Below, in pieces: positions 35,401 through 42,780 of a stretch of 64,000 bases of DNA (positions within the stretch are counted from its first letter, which is position 1; the number at the start of each line of letters is the position of its first letter). A model generated the notes under the pieces. The model had not been told where the DNA came from. It did not search any database and saw only the letters and a list, made by a program, of their open reading frames with translations. The stretch is from Variovorax sp. EL159. GTDB lineage: Bacteria > Pseudomonadota > Gammaproteobacteria > Burkholderiales > Burkholderiaceae_C. Location: positions 186,001 through 250,000 of the forward strand of contig NZ_FMUJ01000008.1 of assembly GCF_900100965.1 (NCBI RefSeq), written 5' to 3'. Made by a program: the position numbers and the translations under genes.

Positions 35401-38400
35401 ACCGGTGCCGGAACTGCAACTGGCGTCCGAGCCGGAACCGGCGGCCGTGCAAGAACCCGTGCCGGCTGTCGCCGAAGCGGTTGCACCGGTCGAAGTGCAT
35501 GAGGCGCCAGTCCATGCACATGCCGAGCCGCTCGCTGCCCTGGTTACCCCTGCTGCGCCCGTCGCCACCGAAGAAGCCCCGGAAACGGCGGCACAGCACG
35601 CGGAAGCCGCAGCCGTAGCGGCAGCCGCCGAAGAAGCCGCCGCCGTAGCCAGCGCCGAAGACCAGGTCAAGGTGATCGGCCCGCTGCGCATCGGCATCGC
35701 GCTCTACAACGTCTACCTCAACGAAGCCGACGAGTGGTCCCGCCAGCTGGCGACCGACGTCGGCGAGTGGGCGCTCGAATCGCACGAACGCCTGCCCGAT
35801 TCCACCATCGCGCTGGCCCATTCGCTGGCCGGCAGCTCGGCCACCGTCGGCTTCCACAGCCTGTCGGGGATGGCCCGCCTGCTCGAAGCAGCGCTGCAGC
35901 ATCTGCAGATGCAGGGCAGCGGCTCGCGCGAGCAGGGCATGGTGCTGGTGGCCGCGGCCGACGAACTGCGTCGCCTGCTGCACCAGTTCGCCGTCGGCTT
36001 CCTGCGCGACCCCGCCGAAGGCACGCTGCAGGCGCTGCGCGACATCGCCGCGGCGCCGATGCCCACCGAAGTGGCCATGCGCGCCGAAGCCGCGCGTCCG
36101 CTGCAACAGGTCGTGGTCGGCAACAACCTGGCCGACGTGGCGCTGGACGATTCCGAAGACGCCATCGACCTGGCCGATGCGGTCGACGTCGACCTGTTCC
36201 CGATCTTCGAGGAAGAGGCCGCCGAGTTGCTGCCGCAACTGGGCGAGGCACTGCGCCAGTGGGCGCACCACCCCGACGACAGCGCGCCGCGCGCCTCGGT
36301 GCTGCGCACGCTGCACACGCTCAAGGGCAGCGCGCGGCTGGCCGGCGCCATGCGCCTGGGCGAGCGCGCGCACCGCATGGAGTCCGAGATCGAAGTCCTG
36401 GGCTCCCAAGGCGCCGAGCGCTCCGACATCGAGAAGCTGCTCACGCGCCTGGACACGCTGCAAGCCACCTTCGACGCCCTGCGCGCCGCGGACGATGCCA
36501 CGCAGGTCGAGATGGCCCAACTGGTCGCGGCCGCCACGGCTTCCGCACCGGTCGCCGCTTCGCTGCTGCAGGTCACGGCACCGGATGCCGGCGTGCCGGC
36601 GAACGACGCCAAGGCCGCGCCGGTGACCAGCGATGAAGACCTGTCCGAAGCCGACGAGCCGTCTACGGCCATGCTGCAACCGCGCCCGGCGCCTGCGCTG
36701 CTCGCGCCGCTGCGTGCCGCATCGGGCCAGGCGGTGCGCATCCGCACCCAGCTGCTCGACCGCCTGGTCGCGCAGACCGGCGAGGTCATCATCACGCGCT
36801 CGCGGCTCGAAGCCGAACTGGGCCAACTGCGTGGTTCGCTCTCCGACCTCACGGGCAACCTGGACCGCTTGCGCCAGCAGCTGCGCGACATCGAAGTGCA
36901 GGCCGAAAGCCAGATGCAGTCGCGACTGGCGCAAGCCAAGGATTCGCAGCAGAGCTTCGACCCGCTCGAGTTCGACCGCTTCACCCGCGTGCAGGAACTG
37001 ACGCGCATGATGGCCGAGTCGGTCAACGACGTGGCCACCGTGCAGCGCACGCTGCAAAAGACGGTGCAGGCCACGGAAGACGACCTGAGCGTGCAGGCAC
37101 GCCAGACGCGCGAACTGCAGCGCGGCCTGCTGCGCACGCGCATGGTGGAGTTCGAAGGCATCTCCGACCGCCTCTACCGCGTGGTGCGCCAGGCCTCGAA
37201 GGACACCGGCAAGCAGGTGCGCTTGGACATCGTCGGCGGCTCCATCGAAATGGACCGTGGCGTGCTCGACCGCATGACGCCCGCCTTCGAGCATCTGCTG
37301 CGCAATTGCGTGGCGCACGGCATCGAAGACTCGGCCGTGCGCGAGAAGGCCGGCAAGGACGCCAGCGGCCTGATCGTCATCGACCTGCACCACGAAGGCA
37401 ACGACGTCTCGGTGAGCTTCCGCGATGACGGCGCCGGCCTCGACCACAAGCGTATCGCCGAGCGCGCCCGCGCACTCGGCCTGCTCGGGCACGACCAGCA
37501 ACTGTCGGCCGATGAAGCCACCGAGCTGATCTTCAAGCCCGGCTTCTCGACGGCCGGGCAGGTCTCCGAGCTGGCCGGCCGCGGCATCGGCATGGACGTG
37601 GTGCGCGCGCAGATCGCGGCGCTCGGCGGCCGCATCGAAACGCACAGCGCGTCCGGCCAGGGCACGACCTTCAAGCTGGTGCTGCCGCTGACCACCGCCG
37701 TGACGCACGTGGTGATGCTGCGCGCGGGCGAGGTGTCGATCGGCGTGCCGTCGAACCTGGTGGAACTGGTGCAGCGCGTGAGCGGGACCGACCTCGAAGC
37801 GGCCTACCTGCACAGCAGCCATCCCTTCGGCAGCGAGCAGGTGCCGTTCTACTGGGCCGGCGCGCTGCTGCAGGCCTCGACCCGCAGCGAACACGCGACG
37901 GCCAAGAACAACACCATCGTGATCGTGCGAAGCGCGGCACAGCGCGTTGCGCTGCACGTGGACGAAGTGCTGGGCAACCAGGAAGTCGTGGTGAAGAACC
38001 TCGGCCCGCAACTGGCGCGGCTGCCCGGCCTGGCCGGCATCTCGGTGCTGGCTTCGGGCGCGGTGGCGCTGATCTACAACCCGGTGGCGCTGGCCTCGGT
38101 GCATGGCGAGCAGGCGCGCGAGCGCCAGGCTGCCGCGCTGGCGGTGTCGGCGCATGCCGCCGCTGCCGTGGCCGACCATGGCGCGCCGCAGGAGCCGTTG
38201 CCGGTGCTGGCCCCGGTTGCACCGCAAGTGCCGCTGGTGCTGGTGGTCGACGACTCCATCACCGTGCGCCGCGTCACGCAGCGCCTGCTGCAGCGCGAAG
38301 GCTATCGCGTGTCGCTCGCGGCCGACGGCCTGCAGGCGCTCGAACGCCTGCAACAAGAGCGCCCGGCCGTGGTGCTGTCGGACATCGAGATGCCGCGCAT

Positions 38401-38614
38401 GGACGGTTTCGACCTGGCGCGCAACATCCGCGCCGACGCCGCGCTGGCCGAGCTGCCGATCATCATGATCACCTCGCGCATCGCCGAGAAGCACCGCGAC
38501 TACGCGCGCACGCTGGGCGTGAACCACTACCTGGGCAAGCCGTACTCGGAAGAGGAACTGCTGCGCTTGGTGCGTGCGTACACGAGCGAGCCGGCTTTGG
38601 CGGCAGCGGCCTGA
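32492..38614 (+). CDS. chpA: Pil-Chp hybrid histidine kinase ChpA/PilL
   Basis: 2040 aa from a GTG at 32492. Order: FimL-like helical N-terminus (about 1-600), HPt 1 with His706 (FHTLKGSSRMVG), Pro/Glu/Ala-rich linker (about 780-1040), HPt 2 with His1110 (LAHSLAGSSATVG), HPt 3 with His1275 (LHTLKGSARLAG), dimerisation helices (about 1400-1560), CheA-type ATPase (about 1570-1740, NCVAHGIED, FRDDGAGLD, GRGIGMDVVRAQI), CheW domain (about 1745-1880), and a receiver with phospho-acceptor Asp1964 (VVLSDIEMPRMDG). It phosphorylates PilG and PilH to steer twitching. Fewer HPt units than in P. aeruginosa ChpA. Last gene of the pil cluster, closed by a terminator; no pilK, chpB or chpC follows. Confidence 0.96.
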   Translation: MSIQTPATAPLAGNVPATEDLGPLAWVLGEIQKSLDGVGKSLRRFVRDVGSAAEPESGPLQMARQQLHQAVGALQMVGHTSPALVLGAIEFAVQGFIADPQRCTDSAVHKIERAGFAVTDFLNALLAGKPVSSVALFPQYRDVLELVGNERVHPADLWSTTWRWVEIKPALTQAAVAYDPAVRSRLDREVLQLIKSGDAQAARRLHALCLGLGRGALLPRVASFWTLAAGFFEALALNRIPADAYVKRAATRVLLQYATLARGDSVVSDRLGQDLLFFCAQAVPAAQDDAATLRTVRSAWGIAGEQYIDYTVEQFGRFDPLVLAQARKRIETAKEMWSALSGGDITRTRQVADTFAQLGESLQKLHPPSLPMVQALTHAVEASVRSGHAPDTELAMEVATSVLYLEAALEDLDPSDPQLTARTLQLAGRIERVRAGGHSEPLEPWMEDLYRRVSDRQTMGTVVDELRSHLSELEKSLDQYFRRPAEKGLLRTVPTQLMQMRGVFSVLGLDQAAHTVQRMRDDVEAMLVSTSPAEEMAGFDALGNNLGALGFLIDMLGYQPALAKRLFVFDAEAGELKPLMGRQAVDSGAADGATPSPAPAAEVVLSIEEVDAQIASKLAALATPNRKAKLSPIEEFSRKTESWTSKITGPGALHDTEVTELEEDDLQNIFLDEAREVVHNGLAAITELGSHPDDTEELTILRRAFHTLKGSSRMVGLTDFGDAAWSLEQVLNTWLADQRNATPELLSGTERTLREFGQWVEAIASGEPHSWHAAPFSRVAHALLAGEPVPAPVRLSDPEALAVAARHIAAEVPAPVAAPVPPSELPDLPDLSFLEAPAPAAAAPAAAIETLAWQEPEKQAAPETDDDFASTDFIDFEAKQVTEPGALQALPSGDEFDFLAPPKTAARAEPVVAQPEPESIPEPEPAIEASVPTATGLPDLEWVPEPLPVEAGEPEVIEAAQPPHEELVAEPVPELQLASEPEPAAVQEPVPAVAEAVAPVEVHEAPVHAHAEPLAALVTPAAPVATEEAPETAAQHAEAAAVAAAAEEAAAVASAEDQVKVIGPLRIGIALYNVYLNEADEWSRQLATDVGEWALESHERLPDSTIALAHSLAGSSATVGFHSLSGMARLLEAALQHLQMQGSGSREQGMVLVAAADELRRLLHQFAVGFLRDPAEGTLQALRDIAAAPMPTEVAMRAEAARPLQQVVVGNNLADVALDDSEDAIDLADAVDVDLFPIFEEEAAELLPQLGEALRQWAHHPDDSAPRASVLRTLHTLKGSARLAGAMRLGERAHRMESEIEVLGSQGAERSDIEKLLTRLDTLQATFDALRAADDATQVEMAQLVAAATASAPVAASLLQVTAPDAGVPANDAKAAPVTSDEDLSEADEPSTAMLQPRPAPALLAPLRAASGQAVRIRTQLLDRLVAQTGEVIITRSRLEAELGQLRGSLSDLTGNLDRLRQQLRDIEVQAESQMQSRLAQAKDSQQSFDPLEFDRFTRVQELTRMMAESVNDVATVQRTLQKTVQATEDDLSVQARQTRELQRGLLRTRMVEFEGISDRLYRVVRQASKDTGKQVRLDIVGGSIEMDRGVLDRMTPAFEHLLRNCVAHGIEDSAVREKAGKDASGLIVIDLHHEGNDVSVSFRDDGAGLDHKRIAERARALGLLGHDQQLSADEATELIFKPGFSTAGQVSELAGRGIGMDVVRAQIAALGGRIETHSASGQGTTFKLVLPLTTAVTHVVMLRAGEVSIGVPSNLVELVQRVSGTDLEAAYLHSSHPFGSEQVPFYWAGALLQASTRSEHATAKNNTIVIVRSAAQRVALHVDEVLGNQEVVVKNLGPQLARLPGLAGISVLASGAVALIYNPVALASVHGEQARERQAAALAVSAHAAAAVADHGAPQEPLPVLAPVAPQVPLVLVVDDSITVRRVTQRLLQREGYRVSLAADGLQALERLQQERPAVVLSDIEMPRMDGFDLARNIRADAALAELPIIMITSRIAEKHRDYARTLGVNHYLGKPYSEEELLRLVRAYTSEPALAAAA

Positions 38615-38640
38615 AGTTCAGCAGGCGTGCGTTGAAAAAC

Positions 38641-38665
38641 AAAAGGGGCCTTCGGGCCCTTTTTA
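38641..38665 (+). terminator. Bidirectional terminator between chpA and photolyase
   Basis: A 10-bp stem (AAAAGGGGCC and GGCCCTTTTT, one G-U pair) with a TTCG tetraloop, A-run before and T-run after. It serves chpA on the plus strand. The minus-strand photolyase stop (38663-38665) lies inside it. Confidence 0.88.
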
Positions 38666-40165
38666 TTTTTGCGCCACTGCCTTGGCCCGCGCCACGCCAT
38701 AACGCTGCAGCGTTTTCTCGCGCGCTTCGGCATGGTCCACCACCGGCAGCGGGTAGGTCTCGCCGAGCTTGATGCCCGCCGCCTCCAGCTCCACCGGCGA
38801 TGCCGTCCACGGCGCATGGATCGCGGCGTTCGACAGCCCCGCCAGTTGCGGCAGGTAGCGGCGAATGAACTTGCCCTCGGGGTCGAAGCGCTCGCTTTGC
38901 GTCACCGGATTGAAGATGCGGAAGTAGGGCTGGGCGTCGCAGCCGCTGGAGCTGGCCCACTGCCAGCCGCCGTTGTTGGAGGCCAGCTCGAAGTCGTTCA
39001 GGTGCAGCGCGAAGTAGCGCTCGCCGCGCCGCCAGTCCAGGCCCAGGTCCTTGCAAAGAAAGCTGGCCACCACCATGCGCAGGCGGTTGTGCATGTAGCC
39101 GCTCTGGTTGATTTGCAGCATGGCGGCATCGACCAGCGGGTAGCCCGTGCGGCCCTCGCACCAGGCGCTGAAGAGCTGGTCGGCATGCTTGCCGTGGTGC
39201 CACTGGATCTTGTCGTACTCGGGCCGGAAGCTCTTCGACTCGCCGTTGGCGTGCACGTGCGGAAAGTGCGCCAGGATCTGGAAGTAGAAGTCGCGCCAGA
39301 TCAGCTCGCTCAGCCAGGTCGAGGCGCCGGCATTGCCCTGCAGCGACAGCTGGTGCGCCACACCGGCCATCTGCCGGATCGACACCGTGCCGAAGCGCAG
39401 GTGCACGCCCATGTAGCTGGGGCCGCGCACGGCCGGGAAGTTGCGCGCGGCGTCGTAGCGGTCGATGCGCTCGAAGAAGTCTTCGAACAGCGCGCCGGCA
39501 CCGCGCGTGCCGGTGGGGATCTCCAGCGCCCCGAGGTTGCTTTTGGCAAAGCCGATGTCCGCCAGCGACGGAACCGGTGCCCGCAAGGCCTCGGGCAGTG
39601 GCGCCAGCGCGTCGGCATGGCCGCGCACCGGGTACGACTTGAGGAAGAAGGCGTCGACCTTGGCCAGCCAGGCCCGCTTGTAGGGCGTGAACACCGTGTA
39701 GGGCTGGCCGGCCTGGGTCATGACCTCGTCGCGGTCGAAGACGGTCGAGTCCTTGTAGGTGTGGAAGGTGACGCCCGCATTGGCTAGCGCGCCGAACACC
39801 TTGGCGTCGCGCGCCAGCGCATCGGGCTCGTCGTCGCGGTTGGCAAAGACGGCCTGCACGCCCAGCTCGCGTGCCAGCGCGGGAATCTCCTGGACCGCCA
39901 TGGCATGCCGCACGATCAGCCCGCCGCCCAGCGCGCGCAGCTCGGCTTCGAGCTCGACCAGCGATTCCCGGATGAATTCCACCCGCCGGTCGACGGTGGG
40001 CAGCGTGTCCAGGATGGCCTTGTCGAACACGAAAACGCAGACCACCTGCCGGCAGGCCCGCAACGCCCGGTAGAGGGCCGCGTTGTCGTCCACGCGAAGG
40101 TCGCGGCGGAACCACATGAGCCCTTTGGGATAGGTCTTGTCGACGGCCAGTAAAATCGGGGGCAT
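38663..40165 (-). CDS. phrB: Deoxyribodipyrimidine photolyase (class I CPD)
   Basis: 500 aa, ATG at 40165; the frame stays open far upstream, antisense to yqgE, which is not homologous. N-terminal antenna domain (15-140, GLMWFRRDLRVDDNAAL). C-terminal FAD domain: GRTGYPLVDAAMLQINQSGY, MHNRLRMVVASFL, WQWASSSGCDAQPYFRIFNP with electron-transfer Trp residues. Repairs cyclobutane pyrimidine dimers with blue light. Divergent from yqgE, the two starts being only about 20 bp apart, so their promoters must lie inside each other's coding sequence. Confidence 0.95.
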   Translation of the reverse strand: MPPILLAVDKTYPKGLMWFRRDLRVDDNAALYRALRACRQVVCVFVFDKAILDTLPTVDRRVEFIRESLVELEAELRALGGGLIVRHAMAVQEIPALARELGVQAVFANRDDEPDALARDAKVFGALANAGVTFHTYKDSTVFDRDEVMTQAGQPYTVFTPYKRAWLAKVDAFFLKSYPVRGHADALAPLPEALRAPVPSLADIGFAKSNLGALEIPTGTRGAGALFEDFFERIDRYDAARNFPAVRGPSYMGVHLRFGTVSIRQMAGVAHQLSLQGNAGASTWLSELIWRDFYFQILAHFPHVHANGESKSFRPEYDKIQWHHGKHADQLFSAWCEGRTGYPLVDAAMLQINQSGYMHNRLRMVVASFLCKDLGLDWRRGERYFALHLNDFELASNNGGWQWASSSGCDAQPYFRIFNPVTQSERFDPEGKFIRRYLPQLAGLSNAAIHAPWTASPVELEAAGIKLGETYPLPVVDHAEAREKTLQRYGVARAKAVAQK

Positions 40166-40186
40166 ATGGCCGCCGATTCTGCCCCG

Positions 40187-40765
40187 ATGAACCTCACGCA
40201 TCACTTTTTGATAGCGATGCCCGGGATGGAAGACAAAACTTTCAACCGCAGCGTCGTGTACCTCTGCGAACACAGCGAGCGCGGTGCGCTCGGCCTGGTG
40301 ATCAACAAACCCAGCGACATCAACCTCAAGGTGCTTTTCGAGAAGATCGAGCTGCACCTGGCCCGCCCCGAACTGGGCGAGGCCCCCGTTTTCCAGGGCG
40401 GCCCGGTTCAGACCGAGCGCGGCTTCGTGCTGCACGAGCCGGTCTTCACCCATGCCGAGAAGCCCGAGGAATCGGTCTACGCCTCGACCATGACCATCCC
40501 CGGCGGGCTCGAAATGACCACCTCGAAAGACGTGCTGGAGGCCCTGGCCACCGGTGCCGGTCCGCGCAAGGTGCTGGTCTCGCTGGGCTATTCGGCCTGG
40601 GGCGAGGGCCAGCTCGAGTCCGAACTGGCCGAGAACAGCTGGCTCACCGTCGGCGCCGACCCGGCCGTGATCTTCGATACGCCGGTCGAGCAGCGCTACG
40701 ACAAGGCGCTGATGCTGCTGGGGCTCGAAGCCTGGAAGCTCTCCCCCGAAGCAGGACACGCTTGA
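40187..40765 (+). CDS. yqgE: YqgE/AlgH family protein
   Basis: 192 aa from the ATG at 40187, which gives the family start MNLTHHFLIAMPGMED; an ATG at 40166 adds seven residues. Family blocks: VVYLCEHSERGALGLVINKP, FQGGPVQTERGFVLH, VLVSLGYSAWGEGQLESEL. Cytoplasmic protein of unknown biochemical role (UPF0301), nearly always next to ruvX. First gene of yqgE-ruvX-pyrR-pyrB-pyrC'. A dispersed repeat separates it from ruvX. Confidence 0.93.
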   Translation: MNLTHHFLIAMPGMEDKTFNRSVVYLCEHSERGALGLVINKPSDINLKVLFEKIELHLARPELGEAPVFQGGPVQTERGFVLHEPVFTHAEKPEESVYASTMTIPGGLEMTTSKDVLEALATGAGPRKVLVSLGYSAWGEGQLESELAENSWLTVGADPAVIFDTPVEQRYDKALMLLGLEAWKLSPEAGHA

Positions 40766-40776
40766 TGACCTTGGCT

Positions 40777-40871
40777 CGCCCCCAGTCTTCGCGCACTTCG
40801 TGTCGCTTCGCCAACCCCCTGCCGGGGGCGGGCCGGCCGCTTCGGGCGGCCGGGCGCGGCGGCCCCCTGTG
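40777..40871 (+). repeat. Dispersed intergenic repeat, copy 5 (3' half replaced)
   Basis: CGCCCCCAGTCTTCGCGCAC, TTCGTGTCGCTTCGCC, AACCCCCTGCCGGGGG as in the other copies. The usual 3' hairpin is replaced by a different GC-rich inverted repeat (GGCCGGCCGCTTCGGGCGGC). It lies between yqgE and ruvX. Confidence 0.85.
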
Positions 40872-40883
40872 ATTGAACCGACG

Positions 40884-41315
40884 ATGTCCGACAGTGCTCC
40901 GTCTTCCTCTGCTCCCGTCGTCGTTCCTGCCCATTTCCAGACTTTCCTGGCCTTCGATTTCGGCCTGAAGCGCACCGGCGTCGCCAGCGGCAACCGCCTG
41001 CTGGCCACCGCCACCCCGCAGCCCACCATCAAGGCTGAGGGCGACGCCCGCTTCGCGCAGGTCGAGGCGCGCATCAAGGAATGGCAGCCCGACGCACTGG
41101 TGATCGGCGTGCCGTACCACCCCGATGGCGCTCCGCACGAGAACACCCGCCGCGCGCAGAAGTTCGCGCGCCAGTTGCGCGGGCGTTTCAACCTTCAGGT
41201 GTTCGAGGTCGATGAGCGCTACAGCACCACCGAGGCCCTGTCGTCGGGCGCGCGCGACGCCGATGCCGCGTCGGCCTGCATCATCCTGGAGCAATTCCTG
41301 AGGAGCCTTTCGTGA
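40884..41315 (+). CDS. ruvX: Holliday junction resolvase-like RuvX (YqgF)
   Basis: 143 aa from the ATG at 40884; a GTG at 40869 is also in frame. RNase H-like fold: first acidic residue in LAFDFGLKRTGVASGN, then ALVIGVPYHPDG and VDERYSTTEAL, closing with the Asp-bearing RDADAASACIILEQFL. In E. coli it is implicated in pre-16S rRNA 5' processing as well as junction resolution. Its stop overlaps the pyrR GTG by 4 nt. Confidence 0.94.
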   Translation: MSDSAPSSSAPVVVPAHFQTFLAFDFGLKRTGVASGNRLLATATPQPTIKAEGDARFAQVEARIKEWQPDALVIGVPYHPDGAPHENTRRAQKFARQLRGRFNLQVFEVDERYSTTEALSSGARDADAASACIILEQFLRSLS

Positions 41316-41818
41316 GTCCAGTGAACTCCATCCCCGACGCCGAAGCGCTCTACACGAAGCTGCTGGCCGGCGTGAAGACGCTGATGCGCCCCGAGACCCG
41401 GTTGGTCGGCATCACCTCCGGCGGTGCCTGGCTGGTGGAGCGGCTGCAGAAAGACCTGGGCCTGCCCGGTACGCCCGGCATCATTTCGTCGGCCATGCAC
41501 CGCGACGACTTCGCGCGCCGTGGCCTGTCGGCCAGCGCGCAGACCGCGCTGCCCTTCGACGTCAACGGCACCGACGTGCTGCTGCTCGACGACGTGCTCT
41601 ACACCGGCCGCACCATCCGCGCGGTGCTCAACGAGCTGTTCGACTTCGGCCGTCCGGCCTGCGTGCGGCTCGCCGTGCTGGTCGATCGCGGCGGGCGCGA
41701 GCTGCCGGTCGCGGCCGACTTCGCGGCCACCACGCTCACGCTGCCCGACACGCAGTTGCTGGCCCTTGCACGCGCTGCCGACGGCGCGTTCAGCCTCAAG
41801 GTGGAGGAAAGCAAGTAA
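41312..41818 (+). CDS. pyrR: PyrR-type phosphoribosyltransferase
   Basis: 168 aa from a GTG at 41312. PRTase type I fold with the PRPP loop VLLLDDVLYTGRTIRA and the flexible loop SAMHRDDFARRG. Gram-positive PyrR attenuates pyr mRNA by binding RNA, with uracil phosphoribosyltransferase activity. I see no attenuator hairpin set upstream, so regulation here is unproven. The tight coupling with ruvX and pyrB places it in the pyrimidine operon. Confidence 0.93.
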   Translation: MSPVNSIPDAEALYTKLLAGVKTLMRPETRLVGITSGGAWLVERLQKDLGLPGTPGIISSAMHRDDFARRGLSASAQTALPFDVNGTDVLLLDDVLYTGRTIRAVLNELFDFGRPACVRLAVLVDRGGRELPVAADFAATTLTLPDTQLLALARAADGAFSLKVEESK

Positions 41819-42780
41819 TGCTCTACAAGCGAAACCCCCAGCTCAACAAGAACGGCGAGCTGATCCACCTGTTGTCGATCGAGGGCCTGCCCAAGGCCAT
41901 CCTCACGCACATCCTCGATACCGCCGCCAACTTCACGAGCGTGAGCGACCGCGAGGTGAAGAAGGTGCCGCTGCTGCGCGGCAAGAGCGTGTTCAACCTG
42001 TTCTTCGAGAACAGCACGCGCACGCGCACCACCTTCGAGATCGCGGCCAAGCGCCTGAGCGCCGACGTCATCAACCTCGACATCGCGCGTTCTTCGGCCA
42101 CCAAGGGCGAGTCGCTGCTCGACACCATCGCCAACCTGAGCGCGATGGCAGCCGACCTGTTCGTGGTGCGACACAGCGAGTCGGGCGCGCCGTACCTGAT
42201 CGCGCAGCACGTCGCGCCGCACGTGCACGTGGTGAACGCCGGCGACGGCCGCCATGCGCACCCGACGCAGGGGCTGCTCGACATGTACACGATCCGTCAC
42301 TACAAGAAAGACTTCGCGAACCTCACGGTCGCGATCGTCGGCGACGTGCTGCATTCGCGCGTGGCGCGCTCCGACATCCATGCGCTGACCACGCTCGGCT
42401 GCGCCGAAGTGCGCGTGGTCGGCCCGAAGACGCTCGTGCCCGGCGACATGGCCGGCATGGGCGTGCGCGTGTGCCACACGCTCGAAGAAGGCATCAAGGA
42501 CTGCGACGTCATCATCATGCTGCGGCTGCAGAACGAGCGCATGAGCGGCGCGCTGCTGCCTTCGTCGCAGGAGTTCTTCAAGACCTACGGCCTCACGCCC
42601 GAGAAGCTGCAGCTGGCCAAGCCCGATGCCATCGTGATGCACCCGGGGCCGATCAATCGCGGCGTGGAGATCGACTCCGCCGTGGTCGACGGAAGGCAGA
42701 GCGTGATCCTTCCGCAGGTCACTTTCGGCATCGCGGTTCGCATGGCCGTCATGAGCATCGTCGCGGGCAACGAAGCATGA
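41818..42780 (+). CDS. pyrB: Aspartate carbamoyltransferase catalytic subunit
   Basis: 320 aa, ATG at 41818 (TAATG overlap). Carbamoyl-phosphate motif FFENSTRTRTTFE, SSATKGESLLDTI, and the HPTQGLLDMYTI and LRLQNERM segments for aspartate. Makes carbamoyl-aspartate, the first committed step to UMP. No pyrI regulatory subunit gene is present; instead pyrB overlaps a pseudo-dihydroorotase gene, the arrangement of the dodecameric PyrB-PyrC' enzyme class. Confidence 0.96.
   Translation: MLYKRNPQLNKNGELIHLLSIEGLPKAILTHILDTAANFTSVSDREVKKVPLLRGKSVFNLFFENSTRTRTTFEIAAKRLSADVINLDIARSSATKGESLLDTIANLSAMAADLFVVRHSESGAPYLIAQHVAPHVHVVNAGDGRHAHPTQGLLDMYTIRHYKKDFANLTVAIVGDVLHSRVARSDIHALTTLGCAEVRVVGPKTLVPGDMAGMGVRVCHTLEEGIKDCDVIIMLRLQNERMSGALLPSSQEFFKTYGLTPEKLQLAKPDAIVMHPGPINRGVEIDSAVVDGRQSVILPQVTFGIAVRMAVMSIVAGNEA

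Noticed and set aside
32450..38527. A 2025-codon open frame on the minus strand opposite chpA.
   Set aside because: His/Arg/Gln-rich, no domain resemblance, and the plus strand encodes a complete ChpA. Long antisense frames are expected in GC-rich genes with biased third bases.
41200..41320. A PyrR-type attenuator ahead of pyrR.
   Set aside because: pyrR overlaps the ruvX coding sequence and no terminator/antiterminator pair is visible there.
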